Source: Sporomusa ovata DSM 2662 (GTDB taxonomy: Bacteria > Bacillota > Negativicutes > Sporomusales > Sporomusaceae). From it: DNA of 64,000 bases. The stretch covers positions 248,001 to 312,000 of the forward strand of contig NZ_ASXP01000003.1 in NCBI RefSeq assembly GCF_000445445.1, read 5' to 3'. Both the position numbers and the translations under genes were made by a program. Below are positions 52,925-62,781 of this stretch, piece by piece (position 1 is the stretch's first letter; each line of letters begins with the position of its first letter). Below the pieces are notes generated by a model. It was given only the letters and a program-made list of their open reading frames with translations, did no database searches and was not told the DNA's origin.

Positions 52925-53573
52925 ATCGAGTAGCCAGAGGCCTTGCGGCCTCAAGCCCTCACAGAACCGGACTAGCCTGAGGTAATGGGTACTTTTTAAG
53001 AAACAGATTGAATTTATCCCAACCAAAGCTCTTACGCTGACTTCGTCTGTTTAGCCATTTGAATATCAGCCTTTTGACCTCGTCGATAAAGTTACTCACC
53101 GCCGGTCTGTTTCCAGTTATACCGTAATATAGGCAATATCCCTGTAGCTTGATCTTCAATTTCTTCATGAAGTCTTTGGTAGGAATATGTCTGTTATTCT
53201 TAATCCATTCCTTGCATCTGAGTAAACTAGCCCTGTATTTCTTCTTGCTAGTTTTCCTCAATATGCGGATTACACCATCTTTACCTTCACTTCGATAATG
53301 GGTAAAACCAAGAAAGTCGAATGATTGGCTCTCTTTAGGCTCTCCTGGTTTTTCTTCATCGTCGTCATCTTTTCCTAGACATATGATTTTGGTTTTCTCA
53401 TCTGCCACTTCCAAGTTGAATTCTTTCAACCTTATTATCATCTGTGAATAAAATTGTTTCGCTTCTTCTTCATATTCAAAGCAGAAAACCGTATCATCAG
53501 CATATCTGACCATGTACACAGATCCTCTGCAGGCTTTCCTTACTTTCTTCTCAAACCAAAGATCCAGAACATA
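52925..53573 (-). mobile_element. Group II intron, defective second copy
   Basis: Nearly identical to the 3' third of the intron at 46812-48716. It keeps the end CTACTCGAT and domain VI, but about 110 bp covering most of domain V and the maturase C-terminus are missing (junction at about 52974), and everything 5' of 53573 is gone. The ribozyme cannot work. Its 3' exon (CGATTGACATGGG) again resembles the RAYT leader. Confidence 0.88.
52959..53519 (-). pseudogene. Reverse transcriptase/maturase fragment
   Basis: 186-residue frame from MYMVRYADDTVFCFEYEEE through FDFLGFTHYRSEGKDGVIRI to KYPLPQASPVL, nearly identical to residues 240-430 of the intact maturase. It lacks RT domains 1-4 and the last residues. 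Confidence 0.92.
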
Positions 53574-53650
53574 AGTGGCCGGATCACGTCGGAATATGCA
53601 AATATTTTTTAGAAGTAATAAAAATAGAGTTTAAAGCTGCGAGATAAACC

Positions 53651-54329
53651 TACGGCCCACGGCGTTTATCAAAACATTTAAAACAAAAAGGTGTGAATGT
53701 AGGCCGTGACCGCGTTAAGCGGTTAATGAGCGAAAATAATATTGTTCCTAAAACGATTAAAAAATTCAAGGCAACTACAAACTCCAACCATAATTATCCG
53801 GTGGCTGAAAACATCTTGAATAGAAACTTTACAGTAACAGCACCATGCAGCGCTTGGGTATGCGACATTACCTATGTTGCGACCGGCGAAGGTTGGCTTT
53901 ATCTTGCAGCTGTTATGGACTTATACAGCGGCAAAATTGAGGCTGGGCGATGGATAGCACCATGACCGCAAGCCTGGTTTGTAATGCCCTAAAACAACGA
54001 TTGGGCGAGCCAGGCCGCCGTGGGGAGTCATCTGTCACTCAGATCGTGGGGTCCAATATGCAAGCAAACAATACCGTTCATTACTCAAAAAATATGGTTT
54101 TATTCAAAGTATGAGCCGCAAAGGGAATTGTTGGGATAATGCCTGTATGGAGTCTTTTTTTGGCACGCTAAAAACCGAACTTATTTATCATGAAAAATAT
54201 ATAACGAGAAATCAGGCACGGGCATCCATATTTAATTATGTGGAATCTTTTTACAACAGAATAAGACTCCAGGAAAGGCTTGGATACAATTCTCCAGAAA
54301 GCTACGAAAAATTGAGAATTTCAGCGTAA
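53651..54329 (+). pseudogene. IS3-family transposase (OrfB) remnant
   Basis: Starts within OrfB (YGPRRLSKHLKQKGVNVGRD), with first catalytic Asp in WVCDITYVATGEGW, second in HSDRGVQYAS (another frame, about 54033-54062) and Glu in NACMESFFGTLKTELIYHEK. At least two frame breaks lie between 53965 and 54111. OrfA and the left end are missing. The C-terminal end YNSPESYEKLRISA is complete. Left edge fused to the defective intron near 53573. Confidence 0.88.
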
Positions 54330-54584
54330 TTATGTGTCTGGCTGAACTGGCCTGGGTCAGATACTGCCAAGACCCGTTTGTGGGGAGGGGGAAAGTATAT
54401 CCAAGGCAAGACAAATGAACCCTAAGTTTATTACAAATTAGCAAAGTAAAGCACAAAAAATGTACGAAAACAGAAAAAATCAACGATCAAAAACCGTGAG
54501 AAAAGGATTGAAATTCCATAGTTGGGCAGCCCGCGACTTCATTCTTCCCGGACAATCAAAAATTTTGCGCGTAGATAATTTTGT

Positions 54585-54624
54585 GGCTCAACTGGCAGCC
54601 GGGAGCTGTTAGTTGAGCCTTTTT
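54585..54624 (+). terminator. Intrinsic terminator, plus strand
   Basis: GGCTCAACT (54585-54593) pairs with AGTTGAGCC (54611-54619), followed by TTTTT. It could end plus-strand read-through from the IS3 remnant. The stretch 54330-54584 shows no gene. Confidence 0.65.
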
Positions 54625-55666
54625 GCGCGCAAAACTTCCGATTGAAGTACCAGTAGGTAAGGGGCATCCTCGCACGCATTTTGCGCCGTTCGGACTCCCT
54701 TTTCCCCTGATTCACACCCGGCGTGAAACTTTCGCTTCACCGGGCGTTCCATCAATATTTTATGGGTAGTCAACAACAACTTTTCTCTCATCCTGTTAAG
54801 CTTTTTCTCCGATTTTACAGGTAATTTCGGATGTACCGCAGTCCCGTGGATTCTTTCATGACACATTTTACAAACACTCGCTAAATTTGGGACACGGTTA
54901 AGGTCTTTCAAAGACAAATATGGTTGAATACGATGAAATTCCACATTTTCTCCACTGAGCTTTTCCTTGCACACTCTACATGTCCCTTTGTCTCGGTTGA
55001 ATGCATAAGCACTGTTTAAATGATATTCAAAGTTATATCCCAAACCGTTTGTCTGTGCCACAGTTTTGCTTTCGCTTAGCAGTTGATCTTGGCGAAATAA
55101 TCGTCTGGTCTTTCCCGTCCGTCGTTGATACTTCTCTCGCCCTTTTTGCGTGTATGGAGTTTCTTCCTGGTTTTTTAGTTTGGTTTTTTGCCATTTGCAA
55201 AAGGCCAGAGAGGTAAGTCCTATTTTCTGTCCGTTTACTTCTAGCATCGGTATTTTTGTTGTATATTGACTATGCACCGATGATAAATTGTCTCTGATTC
55301 GCAGGAATCGACCGACCACCAATTTTCTTCATTTCACGGCGGGCATGGTACATAAGATTCCAAGAATGTTTGTTTATATCCGTTGTGATTTGAGTCGCCT
55401 TGTCATAGTAATTGATGATTCCCCGAATTTGACTGTTTAGCAGATGGATGTGCTTTAAAATTGCCTGTTCTGGCGTCCCTTGTTTACTTATCTGCCGTAT
55501 AGGTTCGCGTAGGCTGTTTATTTTGTCTTTAAGCCGTAAGGGATTGGGTCTTGTTTTTGTCTTGTATCCTTTACGCGCCTTAGCGAACTTAATGACCTTG
55601 AAGGTAAACCCCAGGAATTCTATTGGTTTTTTCCTGACGTTCGTGATTCTTGTTTTTTCTTCTGAT
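54609..55666 (-). pseudogene. Group II intron-encoded protein, C-terminal part with HNH endonuclease (frameshifted)
   Basis: The first part (55270-55666) continues an RT/maturase: ALSEEKTRITNVRKKPIEFL, GFTFKVIKF, SWNLMYHARREMKKIGGRSI. After PANQ the frame shifts to DNLSSVHSQYTTKIPMLEV, then LTSLAFCKWQKTKLKNQEET, and an HNH domain CRVCKEKLSGENVEFHRIQP, ASVCKMCHERIHGT. This is a different lineage from the intron at 46.8 kb, since it has an endonuclease. An IS21 element separates it from its N-terminal part at 58212. Confidence 0.85.
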
Positions 55667-55740
55667 AGTGCTGTTTTTGTCAACTGAAAAATCCGCCACA
55701 ATAATAATTGAAAACTCCCCCACTTGAAGGTAAAAAAATA

Positions 55741-56508
55741 TTAGGTTTGCATCCATGCTTTGGTTTCCTTTAAACGGAAGGAATTACCATTCATGTTAAT
55801 AAGATAAGACTTATGAGTCAGCCGATCCACCATGGCTGCTGTCATTACCGGATCATGAAAAATTTCGCTCCAACGTTCAAATGACAGATTCGTGGTGATA
55901 ATCGTGGATTTGCGACCACTTCTAAGCGATAAATGGGTGAAGAGTAATTCAGAACCCTCCTTGTCAAATGAGATATAGCCCAGTTCGTCGGCAATTACCA
56001 GGTCATACTTAGCAAACTTATTGCCGAAAGCTCGAAGTATCTTTTGCGACCGACTTTCTTTTAACTGGTTGACTAATAAAGGTACGGTGGTAAATAGCAC
56101 TCTGTACCCTTCTATGCAGGCTTTTATGCCTAGTCCAATAGCCAAATGCGTTTTGCCCGTGCCGGGATTACCAGCTAGAATAATGTTTTGCCCATCTTGG
56201 ATAAACTCCAATGAAGTTAGTGTTTTGAACTTTTTTCTCGCATCTTCTGGTAAGTCATCAACCGAAATGTCTTCCAAATATTTTTTGTAAGGAAACTCAG
56301 CAATCCGAATCCTTGATTCTTGTCCAGATTGTTGGCGTTTATCCCATTCTTTTTGCAATAGTATAAGCAAAAATTCTTCATAACTTAGGTCTTTGAGCTC
56401 AGCGTTCTTAATCACCTCAGCAAAATTTTGTTTAATGGCCGACATTCTTAGATAGGCCGCATATTCTTCAATGGTTTTATAGGCTGTTCTTCGTTCTTTT
56501 GTACTCAC
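55741..56508 (-). CDS. istB: IS21 helper ATPase IstB
   Basis: 255-aa AAA+ ATPase of the DnaC/IstB type that directs target choice. Walker A NIILAGNPGTGKTHLAIGLG, Walker B YDLVIADELGYISFDKEGSE, sensor STIITTNLSFERWSEIFHD, and the end MVDRLTHKSYLINMNGNSFR. It overlaps the end of istA by 4 bp. The frame looks intact. Confidence 0.95.
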   Translation of the reverse strand: MSTKERRTAYKTIEEYAAYLRMSAIKQNFAEVIKNAELKDLSYEEFLLILLQKEWDKRQQSGQESRIRIAEFPYKKYLEDISVDDLPEDARKKFKTLTSLEFIQDGQNIILAGNPGTGKTHLAIGLGIKACIEGYRVLFTTVPLLVNQLKESRSQKILRAFGNKFAKYDLVIADELGYISFDKEGSELLFTHLSLRSGRKSTIITTNLSFERWSEIFHDPVMTAAMVDRLTHKSYLINMNGNSFRLKETKAWMQT

Positions 56509-58096
56509 GCAATGACTTCCTCCGTGCTGAATTTTTCAGTAGAGCAAGGTAGCAATGCGCCATAGCTTTCAAGATGTTCTTTCGATTTTTCAACAATAGC
56601 TGATGATACCGTTTGAACTACTTCCTGACAAGGTTCGCTCCTTTGACAAATTACTTTGATTTTTTCGGTGGTAATATCGGTTGGAGTTAGCTTTTCTAAT
56701 GTTAAAATTGCTTTCTCTATTGTCTCAAGCGGACATTCCTGGTGGAAAATTAGCAGGTCAATAAATGATTTTTCCTTTTTATGTAATACTTTGTGTAAAT
56801 ACGCTGCCATTTTATATCCGCCTGTTTTAAGGCCACACTATGGGCAAGCGCCCCTGGCTTACGTTTAAAGATTTGGCAATAATGTCCAATATCAATAGAC
56901 CATTGCTGATTACCGTAGCATCTTTTATGTTCAGCAATCATCTCTCCTTCAGAAAAGCATCGAATATGTGTAGAGTACACCTTAGTAAAAACAATTTTAT
57001 CAACATAGAATTCCGGCACAGAGTAATGGCAAGTATCAATACTAATAGTAGAGTATTTATCCACACGAGACGTCTCAATTCTGGCTGATTCATACTTAGG
57101 CATGGCTGGCAGTAAAAATTCTCTTTCTGCGGCTATTTGTTCAAGCGCCGTCATATGATTAGCCATTATCTGTGGCCTTTGATTAAGGTTTATACAAACA
57201 GACAATAAATGCTCATTGGCCGCATCTAAACTATCAAAATGGTAAACGTGGCAGAATGCTTTACGCCGAATGTATTCCACACTTTTTTCCACATGGCCTT
57301 TTTCATTACCTGACCGAATATTACAAAATCGAAACGAAAAACCATAATACATAGAAAGTTTAACGAGTGCGTCAGTAGGTTCTTTTTCTGTAAGACCGAC
57401 AAACTTCTTGATGGCTACTTTCATATTGTCATAGACAACGGTACGGTAAACACCGCCAATATGCTCAAAGAAAAGAACATGTGATTCAACAAAGCATTCT
57501 GTCTTTTGTTTAGGAAACAAATGTGCATAACGGTAATTGCCATATGCGCTGGTAAATGCCGCCATTTGAAAAGTTTTTAACGTTCCGTCAATGTAGATAT
57601 TTACTTCGCCCCAGTCAAATTCACATACATCACCGGGAGCATAGTCAATACGGATAAATGCCTCTTTTCCTGATTTTCTAAGCGCATCTACTGTGTTTCG
57701 GACGGTTGGGTAGCTAATTTGAAAACCTTCATCCAGTAAAGCTTGATGGATATCAATAATCTTCTTTTGCTGTTTAGACTGGCCATTTCGCTTTTTAACT
57801 TCGTTTTCATCCAGATAATATTTAATTTTATCGATCATGTCCTCCGTTAATTTTCTTTTTTCTCGGTTAGCCACTTGATATTTTGGCGGTTCTACGAGAT
57901 CTGTAATGAGGTCAATTTGATCGATGCGGGTAGTATCTTCCGATTGGATTAGTTTTTGCCGGGCTTGCTGATAAGCGTTAATATATTTACTGACTGTTTT
58001 CCGGTCTACACCAGTTTCTTTGGCAATTGCTCTTTGGGATTTTCCTTCCCGATAAAAATTTAGAATGATTTCTTGTTTCTGATTCAGTGTGATCAA
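56505..58096 (-). pseudogene. istA: IS21 transposase IstA, frameshifted near its C-terminus
   Basis: Frame 1 (58096-56750) has the N-terminal HTH (MITLNQKQEIILNFYREGKS, AIAKETGVDRKTVSKYINAY), the DDE core (YAPGDVCEFDWGEVNIYI, VVYDNMKVAIKKFVGL, NEKGHVEKSVEYIRRK) and the beta domain. At about 56815-56830, near runs of A, it shifts to frame 2, which continues as MAAYLHKVLHKKEKSFIDLL to a stop at 56505. Joined length is close to 530 residues. Either a mutation or frameshifting is involved; the catalytic core is before the shift. Confidence 0.8.
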
Positions 58097-58211
58097 CCCC
58101 AGTTCGTCCCCTCTTATGTCAATTACAGCACATAAGAGTTTAATATACCGTGGGGGATTTTTGAAGTAACATTTTCACTGAAAGTGGGGTACTTTTAGTT
58201 TAACAAAAACA

Positions 58212-58331
58212 AGTGCCAGTTTATATTTGGACATAAATTCTGTCTGTAGGCGGAATTTCCACTTTTCTACATTGGTTTTTGTGTTGGTGACAAGTACCCA
58301 GTCATCCGCATAGCGGATAACATACGCCGGT
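58212..58331 (-). pseudogene. Group II intron reverse transcriptase fragment (N-terminal side of IS21)
   Basis: The minus strand reads LRECSALKPAYVIRYADDWV, LVTNTKTNVEKWKFRLQTEF and MSKYKLAL, then meets the IS21 end. It contains the catalytic YADD box. Sequence further 5' has a stop and no clear RT blocks 1-4. It continues in the 54609-55666 fragment. Confidence 0.82.
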
Positions 58332-58340
58332 TTTAGTGCG

Positions 58341-58690
58341 CTACACTCCCGTAAGGCTTGTAACTACATAGTGACTTTAACCTCTTCATTTAGCCCGCCA
58401 ATCATCTTTTTGACCATTATCGGCGGTCGTAAGACTCCAAACCTCATTGGGTTATCATTGGGTTTGGAACAGGAATGAAAAAAGGGATTTCCATTCCTGC
58501 GCTTGGACTCCACAAAGGGAGTAAATACCTTCAGTTAGGTATCTTGTTCTTTACGGGTTGTACATACGGAAGTTCCTGGTGAGTAGGCATGATCACTTTA
58601 TAGCCCCCCGACTACTTCGCTAACCACTTCACAGGTCTGCTTTTCGCCGTCTTCACCGAGCTTCGTACCTCAGCAGGATAATCTACTTAA
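58341..58690 (-). other. Probable 5' ribozyme part of the IS21-split group II intron
   Basis: Non-coding stretch next to the RT fragment, oriented the same way. It lacks RT blocks, so the intron was already internally deleted between its 5' RNA domains and the YADD box. I call it ribozyme by position and by paired segments such as GGAATGGAAATCC near CATTCCTGTTCC; I could not place the 5' end with confidence. Confidence 0.4.
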
Positions 58691-59098
58691 GTCACGTCGG
58701 AGTATTAGGGATGGTCTGCCGATATTCAGTCCATAGCAGGTAATGCTCCTGCCAATTTGAATGTAAAATTCGCTTTATGCGCCTGGTTTTATTGCTCATT
58801 TCTGCACAGGTTGTCCAGGAACAGTGCGCACCCCTTTCCGAAGAACGAAATCGCTCACGCGATGGCCTTGGTAGTCCCCCGTAAATAAAAATTCCATGAA
58901 AAATGTAAAAAGTACGCCCTTTTGTGGTATTGTTTAATCGCCAAACCAAACAAACCAGAAAGGAGGAACGTACTTTTTACTTTATGATTATACCATGTCC
59001 TAAGACTGAAATACATACGTTTGTTAACACAGCAAGAGCTCCTCCTGATGCCGTGAATTGGCTTCACAAAACCAAAAAAATCAGGAGGTAGTACGTCT
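58691..59098. other. Leader of the recombinase/IS91 element
   Basis: No believable gene. It holds a 12-bp inverted repeat GTAAAAAGTACG (58905-58916) and CGTACTTTTTAC (58969-58980) enclosing AAAGGAGG, and a second SD-like AGGAGG 11 nt ahead of the recombinase ATG. These may be part of the left end of the IS91-type element. Confidence 0.35.
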
Positions 59099-59965
59099 AT
59101 GCAACAATATAAACAAGAGATTGAGCTATACTTTGAACTTAAAGGGACTCCGGAATCTTCACGAGAATCCTATTTGCGAAGAATCTTTGCATTCATCAAT
59201 TATATGCAAAATCAGTACAAATGCATGGAAAACGTCACAGATAGCGATATCCAACAATATATCCTCCATCTCAAAAAGGAAAAGGGTCTGTCAGCTGGAA
59301 CCATCAATTGTTACATTTCTGCTGTCAAATTCTTTCATACCTGTATCATAGGTAAAGAGTGGAACCCCTTAAAAATTCCCCGGATGAAAAGAATACGTAA
59401 GTTTCCAGTCATCCCACCTAAACAAGATGTACTGGCAATATTAAATAAAGCTGCAAATCTAAAGCATAAAGCTATTTTAGCATTACTATACGGTAGTGGC
59501 CTCAGGGTCAGCGAAGTAGCTAAACTGAAGATTTGTGACATTTGTAGTAAAAGTATGCGCATACGGATAGAAAACGCCAAACATAATACAAATCGATACA
59601 CCATCTTATCAGAACTGGCCCTTGATGTATTGCGAAAGTACTTCCGGGCATATTTTTCAAGCTACCAAATGGACGATTGGTTGTTTCCAGGACAACACAA
59701 AAGCGAGCACATTAACGTCAAGTCCATCAAAAATACCATGATTAAGCTGCGCAACCAGTTGCAAATAAAACAAAATATTTCTGCCCATACGCTTCGGCAT
59801 TGTTTTGCTACACATGCCTTAGAGGATGGGGTCGATCCCGTGTTTATCCAGCAAATGCTGGGGCACAAAAATCTTCAGACTACAATGACGTACCTGCATA
59901 TGACATCGAAAAGCCTTATGGGCATTAAGAGTCCTCTTGATACTGGAAATAGCAACCCCAAATGA
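59099..59965 (+). CDS. Tyrosine recombinase/integrase of an IS91-type element
   Basis: 288-aa phage-integrase-type recombinase. N-terminal SAM-like core-binding domain (ELYFELKGTPESSRESYLRR, VTDSDIQQYILHLKKEKGLS), catalytic Arg in LALLYGSGLRVSEVAKLKIC, Lys in MRIRIENAKHNTNRYTIL, HxLRH in ISAHTLRHCFATHALEDGVD, His in IQQMLGHKNLQTTMTYLHM with Tyr in TYLH. All catalytic residues are present. It overlaps the transposase gene by 4 bp, the usual pairing in one branch of IS91-like elements. Confidence 0.92.
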   Translation: MQQYKQEIELYFELKGTPESSRESYLRRIFAFINYMQNQYKCMENVTDSDIQQYILHLKKEKGLSAGTINCYISAVKFFHTCIIGKEWNPLKIPRMKRIRKFPVIPPKQDVLAILNKAANLKHKAILALLYGSGLRVSEVAKLKICDICSKSMRIRIENAKHNTNRYTILSELALDVLRKYFRAYFSSYQMDDWLFPGQHKSEHINVKSIKNTMIKLRNQLQIKQNISAHTLRHCFATHALEDGVDPVFIQQMLGHKNLQTTMTYLHMTSKSLMGIKSPLDTGNSNPK

Positions 59966-60560
59966 CTACGGTACAGGATGTTTTCCTTATGTTTTATCCC
60001 CAGTATGAACAAAGCTATGCTCCATACATACAACAAGCCAAAGCCGCTAGTGACATCATGCGCTGCAGAACGGCAGCTTTAGGTGGTCATACGTTTGAAT
60101 GCGAAGAATGCGGCCATATAGTTGTTCGTTACAATTCATGCCGGAACATCGGCACTGCCCTTTGTGTCAGGGTATTAATAAGGCAGTTTGGGTAGACGCA
60201 AGAAGCAAAGATATCCTCAATGCTCCTTACTTCCATGTGGTGTTTACTTTACCATCACAGCTTCAGCCATTGGTTTATCAAAACCAGGAATTGCTTTATG
60301 GCTTGCTGTATAAAGCGGTAGCCCAAACCCTAGCGGAACTTTCCCAAGATACCAAATATCTCGGCGCACAGATCGGCTTTTTTTCCTTGCTGCATACCTG
60401 GGGACAAGATTTGCACTATCATCCGCACATCCATACGGTAGTATTGGCAGGTGGACTAACAAAAAACAATCAATGGCGAAACAGCAGCAAGAAGTTCTTC
60501 ATTCCAGTAAAGGTGTTAGCTAAAAAGTTTCGGGGTAAGTTTCTTCACCACATCTTTTGA
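59962..60560 (+). pseudogene. IS91-family (HUH Y2) transposase, frameshifted and truncated
   Basis: Frame 1 has YEQSYAPYIQQAKAASDIMR, RTAALGGHTFECEECGHIVV, RYNSCRN with the zinc-binding Cys. Then a frame change at about 60144 leads to RHCPLCQGINKAVWVDARSK, DILNAPYFHVVFTLPSQLQP and HUH motif HYHPHIHTVVLAGGL. The catalytic Tyr region and 3' end are lost: the frame ends at RGKFLHHIF. Not functional as it stands. Confidence 0.88.
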
Positions 60561-60621
60561 GTTTCGGATAAAAAAATTCGCCGACTAATGCAATACGCAT
60601 ACTCTATCTCCACCTTATATT

Positions 60622-61614
60622 TTATAGGCCAATAGCACTTTTATACTTAAAATTAGGCTTTCCGGCTAGCAAATGACATATCGCCATTGGAACAAGTATA
60701 CCAACAAGCAACCTTAAAATAAATACAATGAGAAATCCAAACCCGCATGCTTTAATTAAAAACAGCCCGATTATTTCCTGAGCAGGCCAGGATAGCAGAT
60801 ACATTTGAAAATAGTACTTTCCGCCGTAATCCCATATTGCGTCTAACCAATCCATATTGTAATTCCGGTACAATATCGCTAAACATAACCATAGCCAAAT
60901 ATTTAAGGACGCGATTAGAAAGTGCCCATAGCTAGTATGAAAGAAAAAAGAGTACAAAACACCTAATGCTATGATAGACGCAATGATATGATATTTTGGT
61001 TTAACTACAAAAACTGTATGCTTTACAATATATCTGGAAGCCAGACAACCTAGCCAAAAGTAAACCGCGTACCCAACCACACCTTCGATATTAAATATAG
61101 AAATGTTGTCAGCCGGATTAAAAATATTGAGCATAATTAGTATTCCTGATACCAGTAGCACTTGCTTTTTCTCTAAAGTGTATGAAAATGCAGGACTTAT
61201 TGTAAATATAATAAATAGCGTTTGTAAAAACCATAGATGTTGCATTGCATTGTGCCAAGGAAAAACCAAATTGTCGATAAAACTATTTAGGCTAAGATCT
61301 ACGTGACGAACCGTATATTGAGTGACTAATAACTTAAGAAAAAATCCTATTACACTTAGAAACAGATAGGGCCACATAAGTCGTGTGAATTTTTTCCCTA
61401 TAAAATTTATATAGTTACTTCGTACTCCGCCTGAAGAATAAAATAAGAAACCCGACAAAAAAAAGAATAGAGGCAGATGGAAACTATAAATATATATATA
61501 TAATGGCTTAAATAAAAGGGGATAATCAGCCATAGCAGGAAAGGAGTGCCCTACTATTACCAAAAAGCAACCGACTGTCTTTAAAATATCCATTTCTCTA
61601 ATATGAGCTTTCAT
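60622..61614 (-). CDS. Acyltransferase family 3 membrane protein
   Basis: 330-aa protein with about ten membrane helices. MKAHIREMDILKTVGCFLVI, VGHSFPAM carries the conserved early His; LPLFFFLSGFLFYSSG and the Arg-containing KKFTRLMWPYLFLSVIGF follow. Such proteins O-acetylate surface polysaccharides. It is near the end of the polysaccharide region, which supports that role. The acceptor is unknown. The gap 61615-61831 shows no complete gene; its minus strand has a short open stretch ending near 61640 (WFDILKGLLGKGW) that may be a gene remnant. Confidence 0.86.
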   Translation of the reverse strand: MKAHIREMDILKTVGCFLVIVGHSFPAMADYPLLFKPLYIYIYSFHLPLFFFLSGFLFYSSGGVRSNYINFIGKKFTRLMWPYLFLSVIGFFLKLLVTQYTVRHVDLSLNSFIDNLVFPWHNAMQHLWFLQTLFIIFTISPAFSYTLEKKQVLLVSGILIMLNIFNPADNISIFNIEGVVGYAVYFWLGCLASRYIVKHTVFVVKPKYHIIASIIALGVLYSFFFHTSYGHFLIASLNIWLWLCLAILYRNYNMDWLDAIWDYGGKYYFQMYLLSWPAQEIIGLFLIKACGFGFLIVFILRLLVGILVPMAICHLLAGKPNFKYKSAIGL

Positions 61615-61831
61615 CTTTATACCGTTCCTTTCGCTTCGCTCAAGGGTACAAAACGGAATGAAATCCGTTAACCTCCTGAGAAAACTTGCCCAACCTTTCC
61701 CAAGCAGACCTTTTAATATATCAAACCATGTAAAGCGGCTACTATACTTAAAAGGCTATCTTTTTCCCTTGAATATTTCAATCATTCTCCCATTTTGTTT
61801 TGCATTTCCCTCAGTGCAACTCAATCATGCT

Positions 61832-62752
61832 CTACCTATCGATATTTTCTCTGAAATATTCTATTGTTTGAGAAATCCCTTCTGCAAATGAATACTTAGG
61901 TTTAAATCCAATATCCTGAACAATCTGGCTAATATCCATGATCTGATTATCAATTATACTCGTTTTATACGGCAACGCGCCAATTTTCAGCGGCACATCA
62001 GGTGCAATTAGATTATGAATGATGGATACATATTCGCTGAGTGGCTTACTTACCCCAGAACCGATTGGATACATCTTCCCATCTATGCCCTTATCCTGCA
62101 GTTCAGTCAATGCCTCAATCGCATCATCGATATAGATATAATCCCATTGCTGCTCAAGCTTAGTAAATTCTGGCGATTCTCCTTTAAGTAATGAGCATAT
62201 TGCATATGTTATCAGGTTACTGTCTCTTCGTCCTGGACCATATATGCTGCTGATCAACGTCCATATGAATTCCATATTATGCGTTTTAGCATAAACGCCG
62301 CACAAGTATCGCGCTGATATTTTTGCCGCACTATAAAAATCTGATGGTGCTGGGGCATTATAGCCTGTAATCACAGCATCTGAACAAGCAAATTCAGATG
62401 CAGAACCTGGAACAATCACTCTTTTTATATTCAGTGCATCTAAACATTCCATTATTTCCATCATATACGAAATATTCTGAGTCTGCAAATCACACTCATT
62501 TTTCACACTGCTACTGACTCCAACCCAGGCAAGAATATATGCTGTTGATATTCCTTCAGGAATAAGATTTGTCACTTCTTTGAACTTGCCAAGCGAAAAC
62601 TCGATACATATAACATTTTCTATATTGCTAACAGAAGAAAAATCTGTTCCTTTTCCAACCAGCGCAACCACCTCATCCCCCATTTTGCTGAACGCCTTTG
62701 TCAAATGGGTTCCTAAAAAGCCATTTGCACCAATTACCAGTATCTTTTTCAT
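61832..62752 (-). CDS. NAD-dependent epimerase/dehydratase (nucleotide-sugar)
   Basis: 306-aa SDR. Rossmann motif ILVIGANGFLGTHLTKAFSK, catalytic region VIVPGSASEFACSDAVITGY with Tyr-Lys in FYSAAKISARYLC, and WDYIYIDDAIEALTEL. It is similar to CDP-abequose/tyvelose-type reductases and epimerases, so a deoxyhexose modification is possible. Substrate cannot be decided. ATG 62752 has AAGG six bases upstream. It is in the same direction as the acyltransferase. Confidence 0.87.
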   Translation of the reverse strand: MKKILVIGANGFLGTHLTKAFSKMGDEVVALVGKGTDFSSVSNIENVICIEFSLGKFKEVTNLIPEGISTAYILAWVGVSSSVKNECDLQTQNISYMMEIMECLDALNIKRVIVPGSASEFACSDAVITGYNAPAPSDFYSAAKISARYLCGVYAKTHNMEFIWTLISSIYGPGRRDSNLITYAICSLLKGESPEFTKLEQQWDYIYIDDAIEALTELQDKGIDGKMYPIGSGVSKPLSEYVSIIHNLIAPDVPLKIGALPYKTSIIDNQIMDISQIVQDIGFKPKYSFAEGISQTIEYFRENIDR

Positions 62753-62781
62753 CACATACCTTCCAATCTATTCCTACACTT

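Larger units (their letters stand above)
55672..58211 (-). mobile_element. IS21-family insertion sequence
   Basis: 2540-bp element with terminal inverted repeats TGTTTTTGTCAACTGAAAA (left, 55672) and TGTTTTTGTTAAACTAAAA (right, inverted, ending 58211). It is flanked by the 5-bp direct repeat AGTGC at 55667-55671 and 58212-58216. It carries istA and istB and splits a group II intron reverse transcriptase between codons for ...KLAL and ...LSEEKTRI. Confidence 0.93.

Noticed and set aside
61658..61891. 77-residue plus-strand frame
   Set aside because: No SD, overlaps the end of the epimerase gene on the other strand, and composition is not protein-like.
38704..62755. A prophage or integrative element
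   Set aside because: The only recombinase belongs to the IS91-type pair; there are no phage structural or conjugation genes and no flanking attachment repeats that I could find.
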